Shown here: one piece after another, positions 25,064 through 34,582 of the stretch | How the letters are laid out: every line of letters begins with the position of its first letter | How positions within the stretch are numbered: the stretch's first letter is position 1 | Source of the DNA: Maricaulis sp. | GTDB taxonomy: Bacteria; Pseudomonadota; Alphaproteobacteria; Caulobacterales; Maricaulaceae | Assembly: GCA_029251785.1 (NCBI GenBank) | Contig: JAQXCQ010000004.1 | Span: forward strand, 1 to 44,839 | Length of the DNA stretch: 44,839 nt | Direction: 5' to 3' | Notes under the pieces: generated by a model | Told to the model about the DNA's origin: nothing | The model's input: the letters and a program-made list of their open reading frames with translations, nothing else | Databases searched by the model: none | Made by a program: the position numbers and the translations under genes

Positions 25064-26596
25064 TCAACGAATATTGATTTTGTCGCCCAACAGGGCAGGC
25101 AGTGTTTTCGCCATGATCCACAAGTCGAACAAGAAACCGGCTTTGGCAATATAGTCGATGTCCCATTGGATGCGCTCGCGTGCCGCCTCTGGAGTGTGTA
25201 ATGGTCCACGAGATCCATTGACCTGCGCCCAGCCAGTAATGCCCGGTTTGACGCGATGGCGGTGCGCATATTCCGCGACCAGATTGGATGTTTCGGTCCC
25301 GCCTGTCTTCATGCTGGGGGCATGTGGCCGGGGGCCAACCAGCGACATATCACCAGTGATAACGTTCCAAAATTGCGGCAATTCATCGAGGCTGGTTTTC
25401 CGCAAGAAATTTCCCAGACGGGTGACCCGCGGGTCGTCCAGTTCAACCTGCCGGACAGCCTTTGATGACTGCTTTGGGTCATGCCGCATGGTGCGAAACT
25501 TAAGCACAGTGATGCGTCGGCCATTGAAGCCTTCTCGTTGCTGGCGAAACAAGGATGGCCCGGAACTGTCAATTCGGACCGCCAGCGCAATCAAAGCCAT
25601 GACAGGCAGGGCACAGATCAAAAGTGCCGATCCAACGACCAAGTCCTGCGCACGCTTGGCGAACAGATGCCCAAGTCGTTCTTCTTCCCCGCTCATGCGT
25701 GTCGCGTGGACGCCTACCACGTCTTCCAAACTGGTCTGGCGCGGATCAAAGCCATCTTCATCCATCAGCAGACAAACTGGTTGGGGCAAGGCCCGCAGTT
25801 TTTCCAACATTGTCTTGACCCGGGCTTCGGCCCGCGGGGTGACCGTCAGAACAATCCGGTCGATCTGCGGCAAGAGTGACCAATCAAATAATTCACGCGT
25901 GTCACCGAGATAGGGCGCACCGGCGAGCTGAGCCGGACTCCGAGACTTGCGGTCATCGAAAACGCCGACAACATTGACTGAATCTGACCCTTCATTCGCA
26001 GCCAGCAGCTTGCGCGCATTGGCCGTCGCGCCGACCAGCACGATGTTGCGAGCCAGGCGGCCCGCCTTGCTCCAGTGCCGGATCAGACCGGCATAAAATA
26101 CGTGCAATATAGTCAGACTTGTTGCTGCAATCGCCGTGAAAACGGCAATCTCGGCAGATCCGCTCGACCCAATGCTGAGTGCCAGCATAGTGGTCAGCGC
26201 TCCAGCGACGCCGATCGCAATCAAGGCGCGCGCAATACGAAAGACGGCGGAGCGACCCGGAGTGATGTGATATTGCCCGGCGACAGTCAGCAACCAGGGG
26301 GTCACCAGTACAAATCCAAGCAGGGGCAACACATCTCGAATGGAGCTGGTTAGAAAATTACCCTCTGACAAAAAAAGTGTCGCCGCACCGGTCAGAACGT
26401 AGATGATTGCCAGATCAACACTTCTCAGCGTATGTCCAAGCGCCTTGCGATTGACCCGGTGCTCGGGTGTGCGCGATTGGGCCCGTATCTGGGCACGGGT
26501 CAGGGACGCTGCGTCATTGGTAAGCGGTCGAATTGTCTCGGACGTATCGTTTGCCGGACCATTTTGCACCGGTTGGCGTGAGCTTGAATATTTCAC
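25064..26596 (-). CDS. hfsE: Polyprenyl-phosphate hexose-1-phosphate transferase, initiating enzyme of holdfast synthesis
   Basis: 510 residues of the polyisoprenyl-phosphate hexose-1-phosphate transferase family (WbaP-like). An N-terminal set of about four membrane helices (about 55-185), a nucleotide-binding-like middle domain (RNIVLVGATANARKLL, VVGVFDDRKS) and a C-terminal catalytic domain (about 310-510) with a membrane helix, FRQQREGFNG, LKFRTM, RKTSLDELPQFWNVITGDMS, LVGPRPH and KPGITGWAQVNG are all visible. It transfers a sugar phosphate (glucose in Caulobacter, from published work as I recall it) to undecaprenyl phosphate. The gene is separate from the hfsF block and converges on the glycosidase gene with only a 14-base gap. 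Confidence 0.85.
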   Translation of the reverse strand: MKYSSSRQPVQNGPANDTSETIRPLTNDAASLTRAQIRAQSRTPEHRVNRKALGHTLRSVDLAIIYVLTGAATLFLSEGNFLTSSIRDVLPLLGFVLVTPWLLTVAGQYHITPGRSAVFRIARALIAIGVAGALTTMLALSIGSSGSAEIAVFTAIAATSLTILHVFYAGLIRHWSKAGRLARNIVLVGATANARKLLAANEGSDSVNVVGVFDDRKSRSPAQLAGAPYLGDTRELFDWSLLPQIDRIVLTVTPRAEARVKTMLEKLRALPQPVCLLMDEDGFDPRQTSLEDVVGVHATRMSGEEERLGHLFAKRAQDLVVGSALLICALPVMALIALAVRIDSSGPSLFRQQREGFNGRRITVLKFRTMRHDPKQSSKAVRQVELDDPRVTRLGNFLRKTSLDELPQFWNVITGDMSLVGPRPHAPSMKTGGTETSNLVAEYAHRHRVKPGITGWAQVNGSRGPLHTPEAARERIQWDIDYIAKAGFLFDLWIMAKTLPALLGDKINIR

Positions 26597-26833
26597 CGAT
26601 TACCCCTTTTCTGAGCCCCGGTATGCACCCACAAGCCCAATATTTCGTTGAAAGGTATGGTTAAATTTATCTTTCCAGCGACACAATTTGCGTCAATGGC
26701 CCATGGCTGCTGCATAAACCCGTCATCTTTACGATCAAAATTTAAAAGAATGCTGGCCAGCGAAGGGATGCAGGCATAAGACACCGCCGCCGGACGTCGC
26801 ACGCAGGGGTGCTGACGCCAAACGGATAATGCC

Positions 26834-28477
26834 ATGATCAAGACATCTCTCTCCGCCTTCGCGGATCGTATCTCCAGCACTGTTCGCAATCGCGGAGAGC
26901 GACCAGATCTGACCCTCGGTCAGTTTCGGATCGAGATTTTAGCAGGCCTGACCGTGGCGCTGGCGCTTGTGCCCGAAGCGGTCGCATTTGCATTTGTCGC
27001 GGAAGTTCCGCCATTGGCGGGCCTCTACGCTGCCTTTATCGTCGGTTTGATCACGGCCCTGTTTGGTGGCCGTCGCGGCATGATCTCTGGGGCTACGGGC
27101 GCGTTGGCCGTTGTGATGACCTCATTGGTGATCGAACACGGGATTGAATATCTGTTTGCGACTGTCGTTCTGATGGGAATTATTCAACTGGCGGCAGGGA
27201 TTTTCCGTCTGGGTAAATTTATTCGGATGGTACCGCATCCGGTGATGCTCGGCTTTGTGAATGGTCTGGCGATCGTCATTGGTCTGGCCCAAAAAGAACA
27301 ATTCATGGTGGTCAATGAATTGGGCGAACATGTGTGGATGAGCGGCATGCCACTCGTCTGGACGCTGGGCCTGGTTATCCTGACGATGAACATCATCTAT
27401 TTTACGCCCAAGATCACCAAGGTGATTCCCGCGCCTCTCATGGCGATCGGTGTGGTTGCAGCGCTTGTTATTCTGTTTGACCTACCGGTTCGTAATGTCG
27501 GCGATCTAGCCTCCATCGGGGGGCAATTGCCGACTTTCCATTCTCCATTTGGTGAGGGCGTTGGGCCCACCGGGTTCCCGCTCGCCCCGGTCAATTTTGA
27601 CACGCTGAAAATCATCCTGCCTTACTCATTTATCCTTGCCGCCATTGGCCTGATTGAAAGTCTGCTCACCCTCAACTTGGTCGGCGAAATGACAGGCCGC
27701 CGGGGTGGTGCCTCCCAGGAATGCCTGGCCCAGGGCGCGGCCAATGTCGTAACCGGTTTCTTTGGCGGCATGGGGGGCTGCGCGATGATTGGTCAGTCAA
27801 TGATCAACGTAAAATCCGGGGGACGTCTGCGGATTTCCGGGATTGCTGCATCGCTCTTCTTGCTGGCCTTTATTTTGTGGGGGTCTGGTTTGATCGAACA
27901 GATCCCGTTGGCAGCGCTTGTCGGCGTCATGTTTATGGTCGTGATCGGCACGTTTGCCTGGCAAAGCCTGCGCATCATGCGCCGCATTCCCAAATCCGAT
28001 GCCTTCGTAATCCTGCTGGTCACTGGCGTGACCGTCTACGCAGAATTGGCGACGGCAGTGATTGTTGGTGTGATTGTCTCCGCGCTTGTCTACGCTTGGA
28101 ACGCCGCAGCGCGGATCCATGCCCGCGTGGAAACACCAGACGAGAACACAAAGGTTTATCAGATCGAGGGGCCGCTATTCTTTGGCTCTGCGACGGGCTT
28201 TATGGAATTGTTCGATCCCGCAAGTGATCCAAAGCGTGTGGTGGTAGATTTCGCCGAAAGCCGTGTTGTGGATCAATCCGCATTGCAGGCCATCGAAGAT
28301 CTCGCGATCAAATACGATGCGGCAGGCAAAAAGCTCGAATTGCGTCATCTCAGCCCGGTCTGTCACCGGCTGCTAACCAAGGCGGGCCAGTTAATGGTCG
28401 ATAGCGATGATGATCCGGTTTACGGCATCGCCGTCGAGTATGAAATTCGTCTCGGCCGCATGGGCGGCGCGCATTAG
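26834..28477 (+). CDS. SulP-family anion transporter with STAS domain
   Basis: 547 residues. A short cytoplasmic start is followed by the SulP membrane core of ten or more helices (about 30-410), with LTVALALVPEAVAFAFVAEVPPLAGLYAAF as the family signature (Pro-Glu-Ala and Pro-Pro-Leu-Ala-Gly-Leu-Tyr), GLIESLLTLNLVGEMTG and GGCAMIGQSMIN. A C-terminal STAS domain (about 435-535) reads KVYQIEGPLFFGSATGFMELF and VVVDFAESRVVDQSALQAIEDL. It may move sulfate, bicarbonate or dicarboxylates in symport with H+ or Na+; the substrate cannot be decided. Own promoter expected in the 237-base gap behind the divergent hfsE. Confidence 0.92.
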   Translation: MIKTSLSAFADRISSTVRNRGERPDLTLGQFRIEILAGLTVALALVPEAVAFAFVAEVPPLAGLYAAFIVGLITALFGGRRGMISGATGALAVVMTSLVIEHGIEYLFATVVLMGIIQLAAGIFRLGKFIRMVPHPVMLGFVNGLAIVIGLAQKEQFMVVNELGEHVWMSGMPLVWTLGLVILTMNIIYFTPKITKVIPAPLMAIGVVAALVILFDLPVRNVGDLASIGGQLPTFHSPFGEGVGPTGFPLAPVNFDTLKIILPYSFILAAIGLIESLLTLNLVGEMTGRRGGASQECLAQGAANVVTGFFGGMGGCAMIGQSMINVKSGGRLRISGIAASLFLLAFILWGSGLIEQIPLAALVGVMFMVVIGTFAWQSLRIMRRIPKSDAFVILLVTGVTVYAELATAVIVGVIVSALVYAWNAAARIHARVETPDENTKVYQIEGPLFFGSATGFMELFDPASDPKRVVVDFAESRVVDQSALQAIEDLAIKYDAAGKKLELRHLSPVCHRLLTKAGQLMVDSDDDPVYGIAVEYEIRLGRMGGAH

Positions 28478-28594
28478 CAATTCCCCTGAGAGGGACCTCA
28501 CGAGAGTGTCATTCCTCTCACACAATGGTTAGTTTGCCGAACCGGTCGGTCCGGCCTAGTCTCCTGCAAGCAAACTTTCCAGCGGGGGAATTCC

Positions 28595-31500
28595 ATGTCC
28601 AAATTTATCGCGGCGCTCACAGCGTCAACCATTCTATGTTCCACGCCAGCTTTGGCCTGGCAGGACGCTGAGACAGAAGATGTCGCGGCTGAGGCGACCG
28701 AAGAATCATCGGCAACTGAAAACTGGGATGTCGCGAATCCGCCGCTTGAGACGCGGGAAATTCAGATCAATGTCACCGAAGGTACCTGGATGAGCCTGGA
28801 TGTCAGTCCGGACGGCCAGACGATTGCTTTTGACCTGCTCGGCGACGTCTACACCATGCCAATCACGGGCGGTGAGGCGACCAGTATTTCCTCGGGCCTG
28901 CCGTGGGAAATCCAGCCACGCTTCTCGCCAGATGGCAGCCAGATTGCGTTTATCAGTGATCGCGATGGTGGCGATAATATCTGGATTATGGGCGCTGACG
29001 GTTCTGATGCTCGGGCTCTGACCAGTGAGAGTTTCCGCCTCCTCAACAATCCTACCTGGAGCCCAGATGGCCGTTACATCGCGGCGCGTAAACATTTCAC
29101 CACTTCGCGCTCGGCCGGTACCGGCGAAATTTGGCTGTATCATGTGCTCGGCGGCGGCGGCGTGCAGATCGTCGAACGTCCTTCCGAGAGTTTCCAAAAA
29201 GAGCTCGGCGAGCCAATGTTTTCCGCTGACGGCCAATATATTTATTACACGCGCAATGTGACGTCGGGAAATACGTTTATCTACGCACAGGATTCCAACA
29301 CCGATCTATTCAACATAATGCGCTATGAAATGGCGACGGGTGAAACCGAAACCGCTGTATCGGGCGTTGGAGGCGCAGTACGCCCCGCGCCATCACCAGA
29401 CGGTCGTTTCATGGCTTTTGTACGTCGGGACCGCACGCAATCCGGCTTATACCTCAAGGATCTTGTTAGCGGCGAAGAGCGTCGCATCTATGACGACCTC
29501 GACCAGGACAACCAGGAAACCTGGGGCGTAACCGGCATGTATCCGAATATGGATTGGACACCGGATGGCGAAAATATCGTTTTCTGGGCGGGTGGGCAGA
29601 TTCATTCGCTGAACATCGCGTCCGGTGAGGCCACGATGATCCCATTCTCCGTCAGCGACACACGTGATGTCATCGACCCGCCGCGTCCGATGGTTGACGT
29701 CGCGCCTGATGAATTCCAGACGCAAATGCCGCGTTTCGCGCAAGCCTCACCGGATGGTGGTAGCGCCGTGTTTGAAAGCCTCGGCAAACTGTGGGTGCGA
29801 GATGCCGAAACCGGTGCCACTCGACGTCTGACGCGTGATACCAGCGATCGCCGGGAGCTCTTCCCGACCTGGTCGCGGGATGGTCGCACGATTGCATTCG
29901 TCACCTGGGATGATGAAGAGCTTGGTACGATCCGTACGATTGCCGCCCGCGGCGGTCGTGAACGCCTCCTAACGCGCGAACCGGGTCATTATCGTCGCCC
30001 AAGATTTTCGCCTGACGGATCAACGTTGGTCTTCCAAAAAGGCTCAGGTGGTTATCTGACGGCGCCGGAATGGTCCGAGACCACAGGCGTCTTCACGATC
30101 CCGGCTGCAGGCGGAGACGCCACCATGGTCACAAGCCGGGGTTCCTCGCCGCACTTTGGCGCCGAGAATGATCGAATTTTCGTGACCCGGGGAACCGATC
30201 TGGTTTCGATGGATCTGGGTGGCAATCATGAGCGCACCCACGCCAGCGGCGATATGGTCGCTGAATACCAGGTCGCGCCTGATGGCACGCACATGGCCTT
30301 TCACGAGAATTATGATGTCTATGTGACGCCGATGTTACCGGGCCCGCAATCAGTCTCGTCCGGTCGATCTGGAGGCGCGTTGCCGAAAGTTGAAGTGAGT
30401 GGCAATGGCTCGTCCTACATGCATTGGTCCAGCGATAGCCGGATAAATTGGAGCCTTGGAGCGACGCTATTTAGCGCCGAAATGGCGGACTTCCGTCCAA
30501 ATCCAAATGCTGATGAAGACGATGAGGGCTTTTCACCGCCAACCGAAGGCATGGACCTGTCCATGATGGCCACGTCTGATCGTCCTGAGGGTTTAACCGC
30601 CCTGGTCGGAGCCCGCATCATTACGATGCAAGAGGGCGCCGACGACATGATTGAATCCGGCGCGATCCTGATTGATGGCAACCGTATTGTCGCGATTGGT
30701 TCCACCGACTCTGTTGAAATACCTGACGGGGCCCGGATTGTTGATGTGTCCGGCAAGACTATCACACCAGGATTTATCGATGCTCACGCCCATGGCCCGC
30801 AGGGCACTGATGACATCATTCCTCAGCAGAATTGGTCGACGATTGCCCACCTGGCGCTCGGTGTAACCACAATCCACGACCCGTCCAGCCGGGCCAGCCA
30901 CATCTTCACCTCCAGTGAATATCAGCGAGCGGGCATGCAACTCGCGCCGCGGACCTATTCAACCGGTGAGGTCGTTTATGGAGCACGTGCTCCGGGCTTC
31001 TACGCCAGCATCGAGGACTACACCGATGCGGAGGAACACGTTTTCCGCCTGGCTGAACAGGGGGCCCACTCGATCAAGAACTACAACCAGCCTCGCCGCG
31101 AGCAGCGTCAGCAGGTTGTCGCCGCATCGATCGCAGCCAATGTCGCGGTCGTAGCGGAAGGTGGATCCAATTATCATATGGATATGGCCATGGTCGCCGA
31201 TGGCAACACCTCCATCGAACACAACCTGCCACCAGCGATGCTGTATGAAGATGTGCTGTCCATGTATTCGCAGACAGAAGTGGCCTACACACCGACCTTG
31301 ACCGTGACCTACGGGGGGTTGGCCGGTGACCCATATTGGCGCCAGGCGACCGATGTCTGGCTGCATCCGATCCTGTCACAGCATGTACCGCCCACGATTT
31401 TGCAATCGGGATCGGTTCGTCGCACGACTGCCCCGGAATCCGATTTCGTCGATGGCGTAAATGCCAATACCGCCCGATTATTGATGGATCGCGGCGTATT

Positions 31501-31828
31501 GGTTTCCATCGGTGCGCATGGCCAGCAAGAAGGTCTCGCGTCGCACTGGGAGATGTGGTCCTTCGTTCGGGGTGGCTTCACCCCGTGGCAGGCGCTGCGG
31601 GCCGCGACATTGGCACCCGCTCAACATCTCGGATTCGATAATGATCTGGGGTCCCTAGAAGTCGGCAAATTAGCCGATCTTGTCATCATGGATGCGAATC
31701 CGCTTGAGGACATTGGCAATACTGACGAAATCGACATGGTCATGCTCAATGGTCGCCTGTACGACGCGGACACGATGAATGAGGTTGTGACGGGTGATGC
31801 AGAGCGCGAGGCGTATTACTGGGAGTAG
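28595..31828 (+). CDS. Exported TolB-propeller / amidohydrolase fusion protein
   Basis: 1077 residues. Signal peptide 1-22 (ends ALA before WQDAE), then an acidic linker. Residues about 60-640 hold WD40/PD40-type beta-propeller blades, each with a SPDG-type turn: LDVSPDGQTIAF, PRFSPDGSQIAF, PTWSPDGRYIAA, PAPSPDGRFMAF, DWTPDGENIVF, PTWSRDGRTIAF and PRFSPDGSTLVF. Residues about 665-1060 form an amidohydrolase: KTITPGFIDAHAHGP (metal HxH), HSIKNYNQP (candidate bridging Lys), TSIEHNLPP and VSIGAHGQQEG. The last region has Gly-Ala-His where many relatives have Gly-Thr/Ser-Asp, so the metal site may differ. A periplasmic peptidase or hydrolase role is likely, substrate unknown. Rho-independent terminator follows. 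Confidence 0.88.
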   Translation: MSKFIAALTASTILCSTPALAWQDAETEDVAAEATEESSATENWDVANPPLETREIQINVTEGTWMSLDVSPDGQTIAFDLLGDVYTMPITGGEATSISSGLPWEIQPRFSPDGSQIAFISDRDGGDNIWIMGADGSDARALTSESFRLLNNPTWSPDGRYIAARKHFTTSRSAGTGEIWLYHVLGGGGVQIVERPSESFQKELGEPMFSADGQYIYYTRNVTSGNTFIYAQDSNTDLFNIMRYEMATGETETAVSGVGGAVRPAPSPDGRFMAFVRRDRTQSGLYLKDLVSGEERRIYDDLDQDNQETWGVTGMYPNMDWTPDGENIVFWAGGQIHSLNIASGEATMIPFSVSDTRDVIDPPRPMVDVAPDEFQTQMPRFAQASPDGGSAVFESLGKLWVRDAETGATRRLTRDTSDRRELFPTWSRDGRTIAFVTWDDEELGTIRTIAARGGRERLLTREPGHYRRPRFSPDGSTLVFQKGSGGYLTAPEWSETTGVFTIPAAGGDATMVTSRGSSPHFGAENDRIFVTRGTDLVSMDLGGNHERTHASGDMVAEYQVAPDGTHMAFHENYDVYVTPMLPGPQSVSSGRSGGALPKVEVSGNGSSYMHWSSDSRINWSLGATLFSAEMADFRPNPNADEDDEGFSPPTEGMDLSMMATSDRPEGLTALVGARIITMQEGADDMIESGAILIDGNRIVAIGSTDSVEIPDGARIVDVSGKTITPGFIDAHAHGPQGTDDIIPQQNWSTIAHLALGVTTIHDPSSRASHIFTSSEYQRAGMQLAPRTYSTGEVVYGARAPGFYASIEDYTDAEEHVFRLAEQGAHSIKNYNQPRREQRQQVVAASIAANVAVVAEGGSNYHMDMAMVADGNTSIEHNLPPAMLYEDVLSMYSQTEVAYTPTLTVTYGGLAGDPYWRQATDVWLHPILSQHVPPTILQSGSVRRTTAPESDFVDGVNANTARLLMDRGVLVSIGAHGQQEGLASHWEMWSFVRGGFTPWQALRAATLAPAQHLGFDNDLGSLEVGKLADLVIMDANPLEDIGNTDEIDMVMLNGRLYDADTMNEVVTGDAEREAYYWE

Positions 31829-31850
31829 CAGCCTCCTCATTCCGTCAAGA

Positions 31851-31881
31851 AAAGGCCCTTCCACTCTGGAGGGCCTTTTTT
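31851..31881 (+). terminator. Rho-independent terminator after the amidohydrolase gene
   Basis: AAGGCCCTTCCA pairs with TGGAGGGCCTT with one unpaired base, followed by a run of T. It lies 23 bases after the stop of the amidohydrolase gene. Confidence 0.85.
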
Positions 31882-32049
31882 GTGGGCGGTTCGGTCATGC
31901 CCGAATTTATCTGTTTGAGTTCGGTCTCTGTCGCAGCCACACACATCATTGGTGATCCAAAGTCAGTGACAAGATTATGGCGATCAGGCGAAGCGCGGCC
32001 TACCGTCTGCCGTGGGAGTAAAGCCGACGCTCAACAATAGGCGTTGCCG

Positions 32050-32742
32050 TCAATTTGCAACCACGTTCAGGCGCTCTCTTACGGACTTCAACCGTCTTCG
32101 CCCGACCGGCGCACGCTGTTGCCCCAAAACCAGTTCAAAGCCGCCTTCTACACCCTCCAGCGCCGTTGCGTGGTCTAGATTGGCTATGAAGGATCGATGC
32201 ACGCGCATGAAATTGGGCGGAAGGTTTTTTTCCAAAACAGCCCAAGTCTGGTCATGCAAAAGCTTTTTGGTGCTGGTGAGTTCAATCTCGCAATAATCAT
32301 CGGCTCCGCAAATGCGTACGATGCTTTGTAAGTCAACAAAATCAGCGCGGCCTGGATTGCGGACGACGAGATGTTTAGGGGGGGTGTTCTCGGCATAATC
32401 GACCCGATCTAATGCACGCGCGAGGCGGCCTTCATTCACCGGCTTGGGGACGAAGTCCAGGACCGCATGGCCAAAGGCCTCGATCGCCCGATCCGGGAAT
32501 GCCGAAACAACGATGATCCGGGCCGCGCCCAACTCCTGGTCCAGCAAGGCAAAGCCATCCTCGCCCGCTAGGTTGAGATCAAGAAAGATCAGGTCAAAAC
32601 TCTGAGAGGTAAGGGCTGATGTCGCGGTATCGAGCGAATGTGCTCGTGTGAAATCCAGCGATTTGTCTGGTTTTAATGCCCGGGTCAATCTTTCGAGCCG
32701 ACGTGCTGCGACGGCCTCGTCCTCAACGATCAGTATCTTCAT
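32050..32742 (-). CDS. LytTR-type response regulator
   Basis: 230 residues. Receiver domain 1-115 with acidic pocket IVEDE (Glu7, Asp8), phosphorylation site Asp55 in IFLDLNLAGEDG and switch/Lys region DFVPKPVNEG. Then a LytTR DNA-binding domain (about 125-228): VRICGADDYCEIEL, LLHDQTWAVLEKNLP and FMRVHRSFIANLDH. Its start overlaps the end of the adjacent sensor kinase gene by four bases (ATGA), so the two form a two-component system. Likely targets are its own operon and the divergent hydrolase genes, by position only. Confidence 0.92.
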   Translation of the reverse strand: MKILIVEDEAVAARRLERLTRALKPDKSLDFTRAHSLDTATSALTSQSFDLIFLDLNLAGEDGFALLDQELGAARIIVVSAFPDRAIEAFGHAVLDFVPKPVNEGRLARALDRVDYAENTPPKHLVVRNPGRADFVDLQSIVRICGADDYCEIELTSTKKLLHDQTWAVLEKNLPPNFMRVHRSFIANLDHATALEGVEGGFELVLGQQRAPVGRRRLKSVRERLNVVAN

Positions 32743-34442
32743 GCGGAACCTGCCGGCAAGCTGATGACACTGGTCCAGCCACCGTCAGGGTTTGCTCCAG
32801 TTTCAAAACTGGCTGTTCTCGCATAGGCCTGTTGCAGCTTGCCGCGGATATAAGCGTGACCCTTGCCAGTGCTTTCATTTTTTCGGCTCGACCCGCCGGG
32901 TGGGGTTGTAAAGCTCAAATTGTGGCCGGTATCTGTCGCCTCGATGTCCAATATAAAATTTCCGCCTTCGGCATAATGATTATGGCTGAAGGCATTCTCG
33001 GCCAGTGTATGCAAGATTCCGGGCGGAATTTGTAACAAACCGGTCGGTGTCTGGACTTCAAGAGTAAAGGGTACATCTGATCGATAGGACATAATCGTCA
33101 GATAACTTCTGACCAGATCGGTCTCGTTTTCCAGTGGAATTAAATCTCGGTCGCTAATTGTTGCCAGGCTTCGCATCTGGTCACCCAGCGCTTCAATCAG
33201 TTTAAGGCCAGATTTTGGATCGGATTCAATCCATTCCGAAAGGCAATTGAGGGTGTTCATTAGGAAATGCGGCGCGATACCGCGGCGAAGCAGCTCCAGC
33301 TCCAATTGAGACGATCGCCGTGTCGCTGCATCCCGCGCCTGCCGTTCCTGTCGCAAAATCAAGATTTGATCGATAAACAGGGCACCCATCAAAATACAAA
33401 CCGCGAAAAAGAAATCCCGATTAAGAAATTCGGCATTCTGAACGACGACGAGTGTTGCAAATCCGGCGAGCGCTGCGGCCGTCACACGAGCACTCACATC
33501 ACCTCTCCAGGCGGGCGCGGCGACGGCCAGCAAGGACACCAAAGATCCGATTAGCATCGCGACCAGTGGTTTGGCATCAAATCCCGGGGCGAAGGGGGCG
33601 AGCGTCAGAATTGGCAGTGCCCCGATTGCCAGGAACAGGCGTTGCCGATGCCGGGCGAAGCGATTCGAGATAAAGGCAATCAAGGTGATCGAAAAAGCGC
33701 CGCCAAACACACCCACCATTATCAATCGAGGAATGTGGAGCGTGTACGGATAGGCCACTAGCCCGCGCAGCGACTCTGCTGCGAGTTGTCCGACAGCAAA
33801 CAATGCCATCATCGACAACAATAAAGGGCCGATCTCCCGTCGTTCGACCGCAAACAAGCCTAGAAAGTAAAGCCCGGCCAGTAAAAGTGCTCCCGCACTC
33901 ATGATCGCGGGCAGGTAATAGCTTAAAATACCGGTGCGAACCGAGCCGTATGGCGCGATCGCGATGACGTGGGTCGGGTGTCTCGCCCGCAAAATTCCGT
34001 GATGACTGGACATATGAACGACCAGCGAATTTTCGCCGTCCAAAATCAGTTCCGACGGCAGATGAACCGTGTAGTCCATCAGGCCGGGTGTTTCAGTTGC
34101 CAGGTTTGCACCAGGTTGGCCGTTCGAACCCAGAAGGCGTCCGTTCCAATAGATTGATGACGCCGCCATCGCCGACACGGCAACCGCTCGGGGTTGGCCT
34201 GCCGGGTTTGGTAATGCCTCGGAATCGATCGTCATCCGAACCCAAATTTCGCGACCCTGCGCGTCAATGTCGTGCAGAGGGGTCTCGACGCAGTTTTCTC
34301 GACCACCGTTCGGTAAGGCCGCAGCGGCGTCCGCGGTTTCGCACACGTGAGCCCGTGTGATTGCCAGCATGCCGGGCCCAAGTTGCGCACGTGTTGGAGC
34401 CGACACCAGGGTCATCGGGATGAGTAAAATTATCAGGATCAA
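32739..34442 (-). CDS. Membrane sensor histidine kinase, LytS/YehU-type catalytic core
   Basis: 567 residues. Signal-like N-terminus (1-19), a periplasmic beta-rich domain (about 20-170, with SSIYWNGRLLGSNGQPG, a 7TMR-DISM-extracellular/galactose-binding-like pattern), about seven membrane helices (about 175-365), a short linker helix, and a His_kinase domain with ELLRRGIAPHFLMNTLNCLSEW, phosphoacceptor His392. The ATPase domain is present (LIPLENETDLVRSYLTIM, PPGILHTLAENAFSHNH) and ends GKGHAYIRGKLQQAY in place of the usual GxGL N-terminal lid motif. Together with the overlapping LytTR regulator it would sense an extracellular or envelope ligand. Divergent from the S33-like hydrolase gene. 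Confidence 0.88.
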   Translation of the reverse strand: MILIILLIPMTLVSAPTRAQLGPGMLAITRAHVCETADAAAALPNGGRENCVETPLHDIDAQGREIWVRMTIDSEALPNPAGQPRAVAVSAMAASSIYWNGRLLGSNGQPGANLATETPGLMDYTVHLPSELILDGENSLVVHMSSHHGILRARHPTHVIAIAPYGSVRTGILSYYLPAIMSAGALLLAGLYFLGLFAVERREIGPLLLSMMALFAVGQLAAESLRGLVAYPYTLHIPRLIMVGVFGGAFSITLIAFISNRFARHRQRLFLAIGALPILTLAPFAPGFDAKPLVAMLIGSLVSLLAVAAPAWRGDVSARVTAAALAGFATLVVVQNAEFLNRDFFFAVCILMGALFIDQILILRQERQARDAATRRSSQLELELLRRGIAPHFLMNTLNCLSEWIESDPKSGLKLIEALGDQMRSLATISDRDLIPLENETDLVRSYLTIMSYRSDVPFTLEVQTPTGLLQIPPGILHTLAENAFSHNHYAEGGNFILDIEATDTGHNLSFTTPPGGSSRKNESTGKGHAYIRGKLQQAYARTASFETGANPDGGWTSVISLPAGSA

Positions 34443-34488
34443 ACGAGTTATGGCTGCACTCTACTGTGTCTTACATGACTTGCCGATA

Positions 34489-34518
34489 CCGTTCACCGAC
34501 GCGCTGTGACCGCTGGCC
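34489..34518. promoter_or_regulatory. Imperfect direct repeats at 21-base spacing, weak LytTR-site candidate
   Basis: CCGTTCACC (34489-34497) and CCGCTGGCC (34510-34518) match at six of nine positions and start 21 bases apart, the spacing typical of LytTR sites. They lie in the divergent gap between the sensor kinase gene and the exported hydrolase gene. Weak evidence; could be chance. Confidence 0.2.
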
Positions 34519-34582
34519 GGGAGAGCGTATCTATTCGCCGATTTTGATTCCAACCAGGCTCATCGACAAATTGGAGCCTGAT

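Noticed and set aside
28487-28520. TGAGAGG/CCTCTCA inverted repeat after the SulP gene as a terminator
   Set aside because: The loop is 20 bases and no T-run follows; too weak to call.
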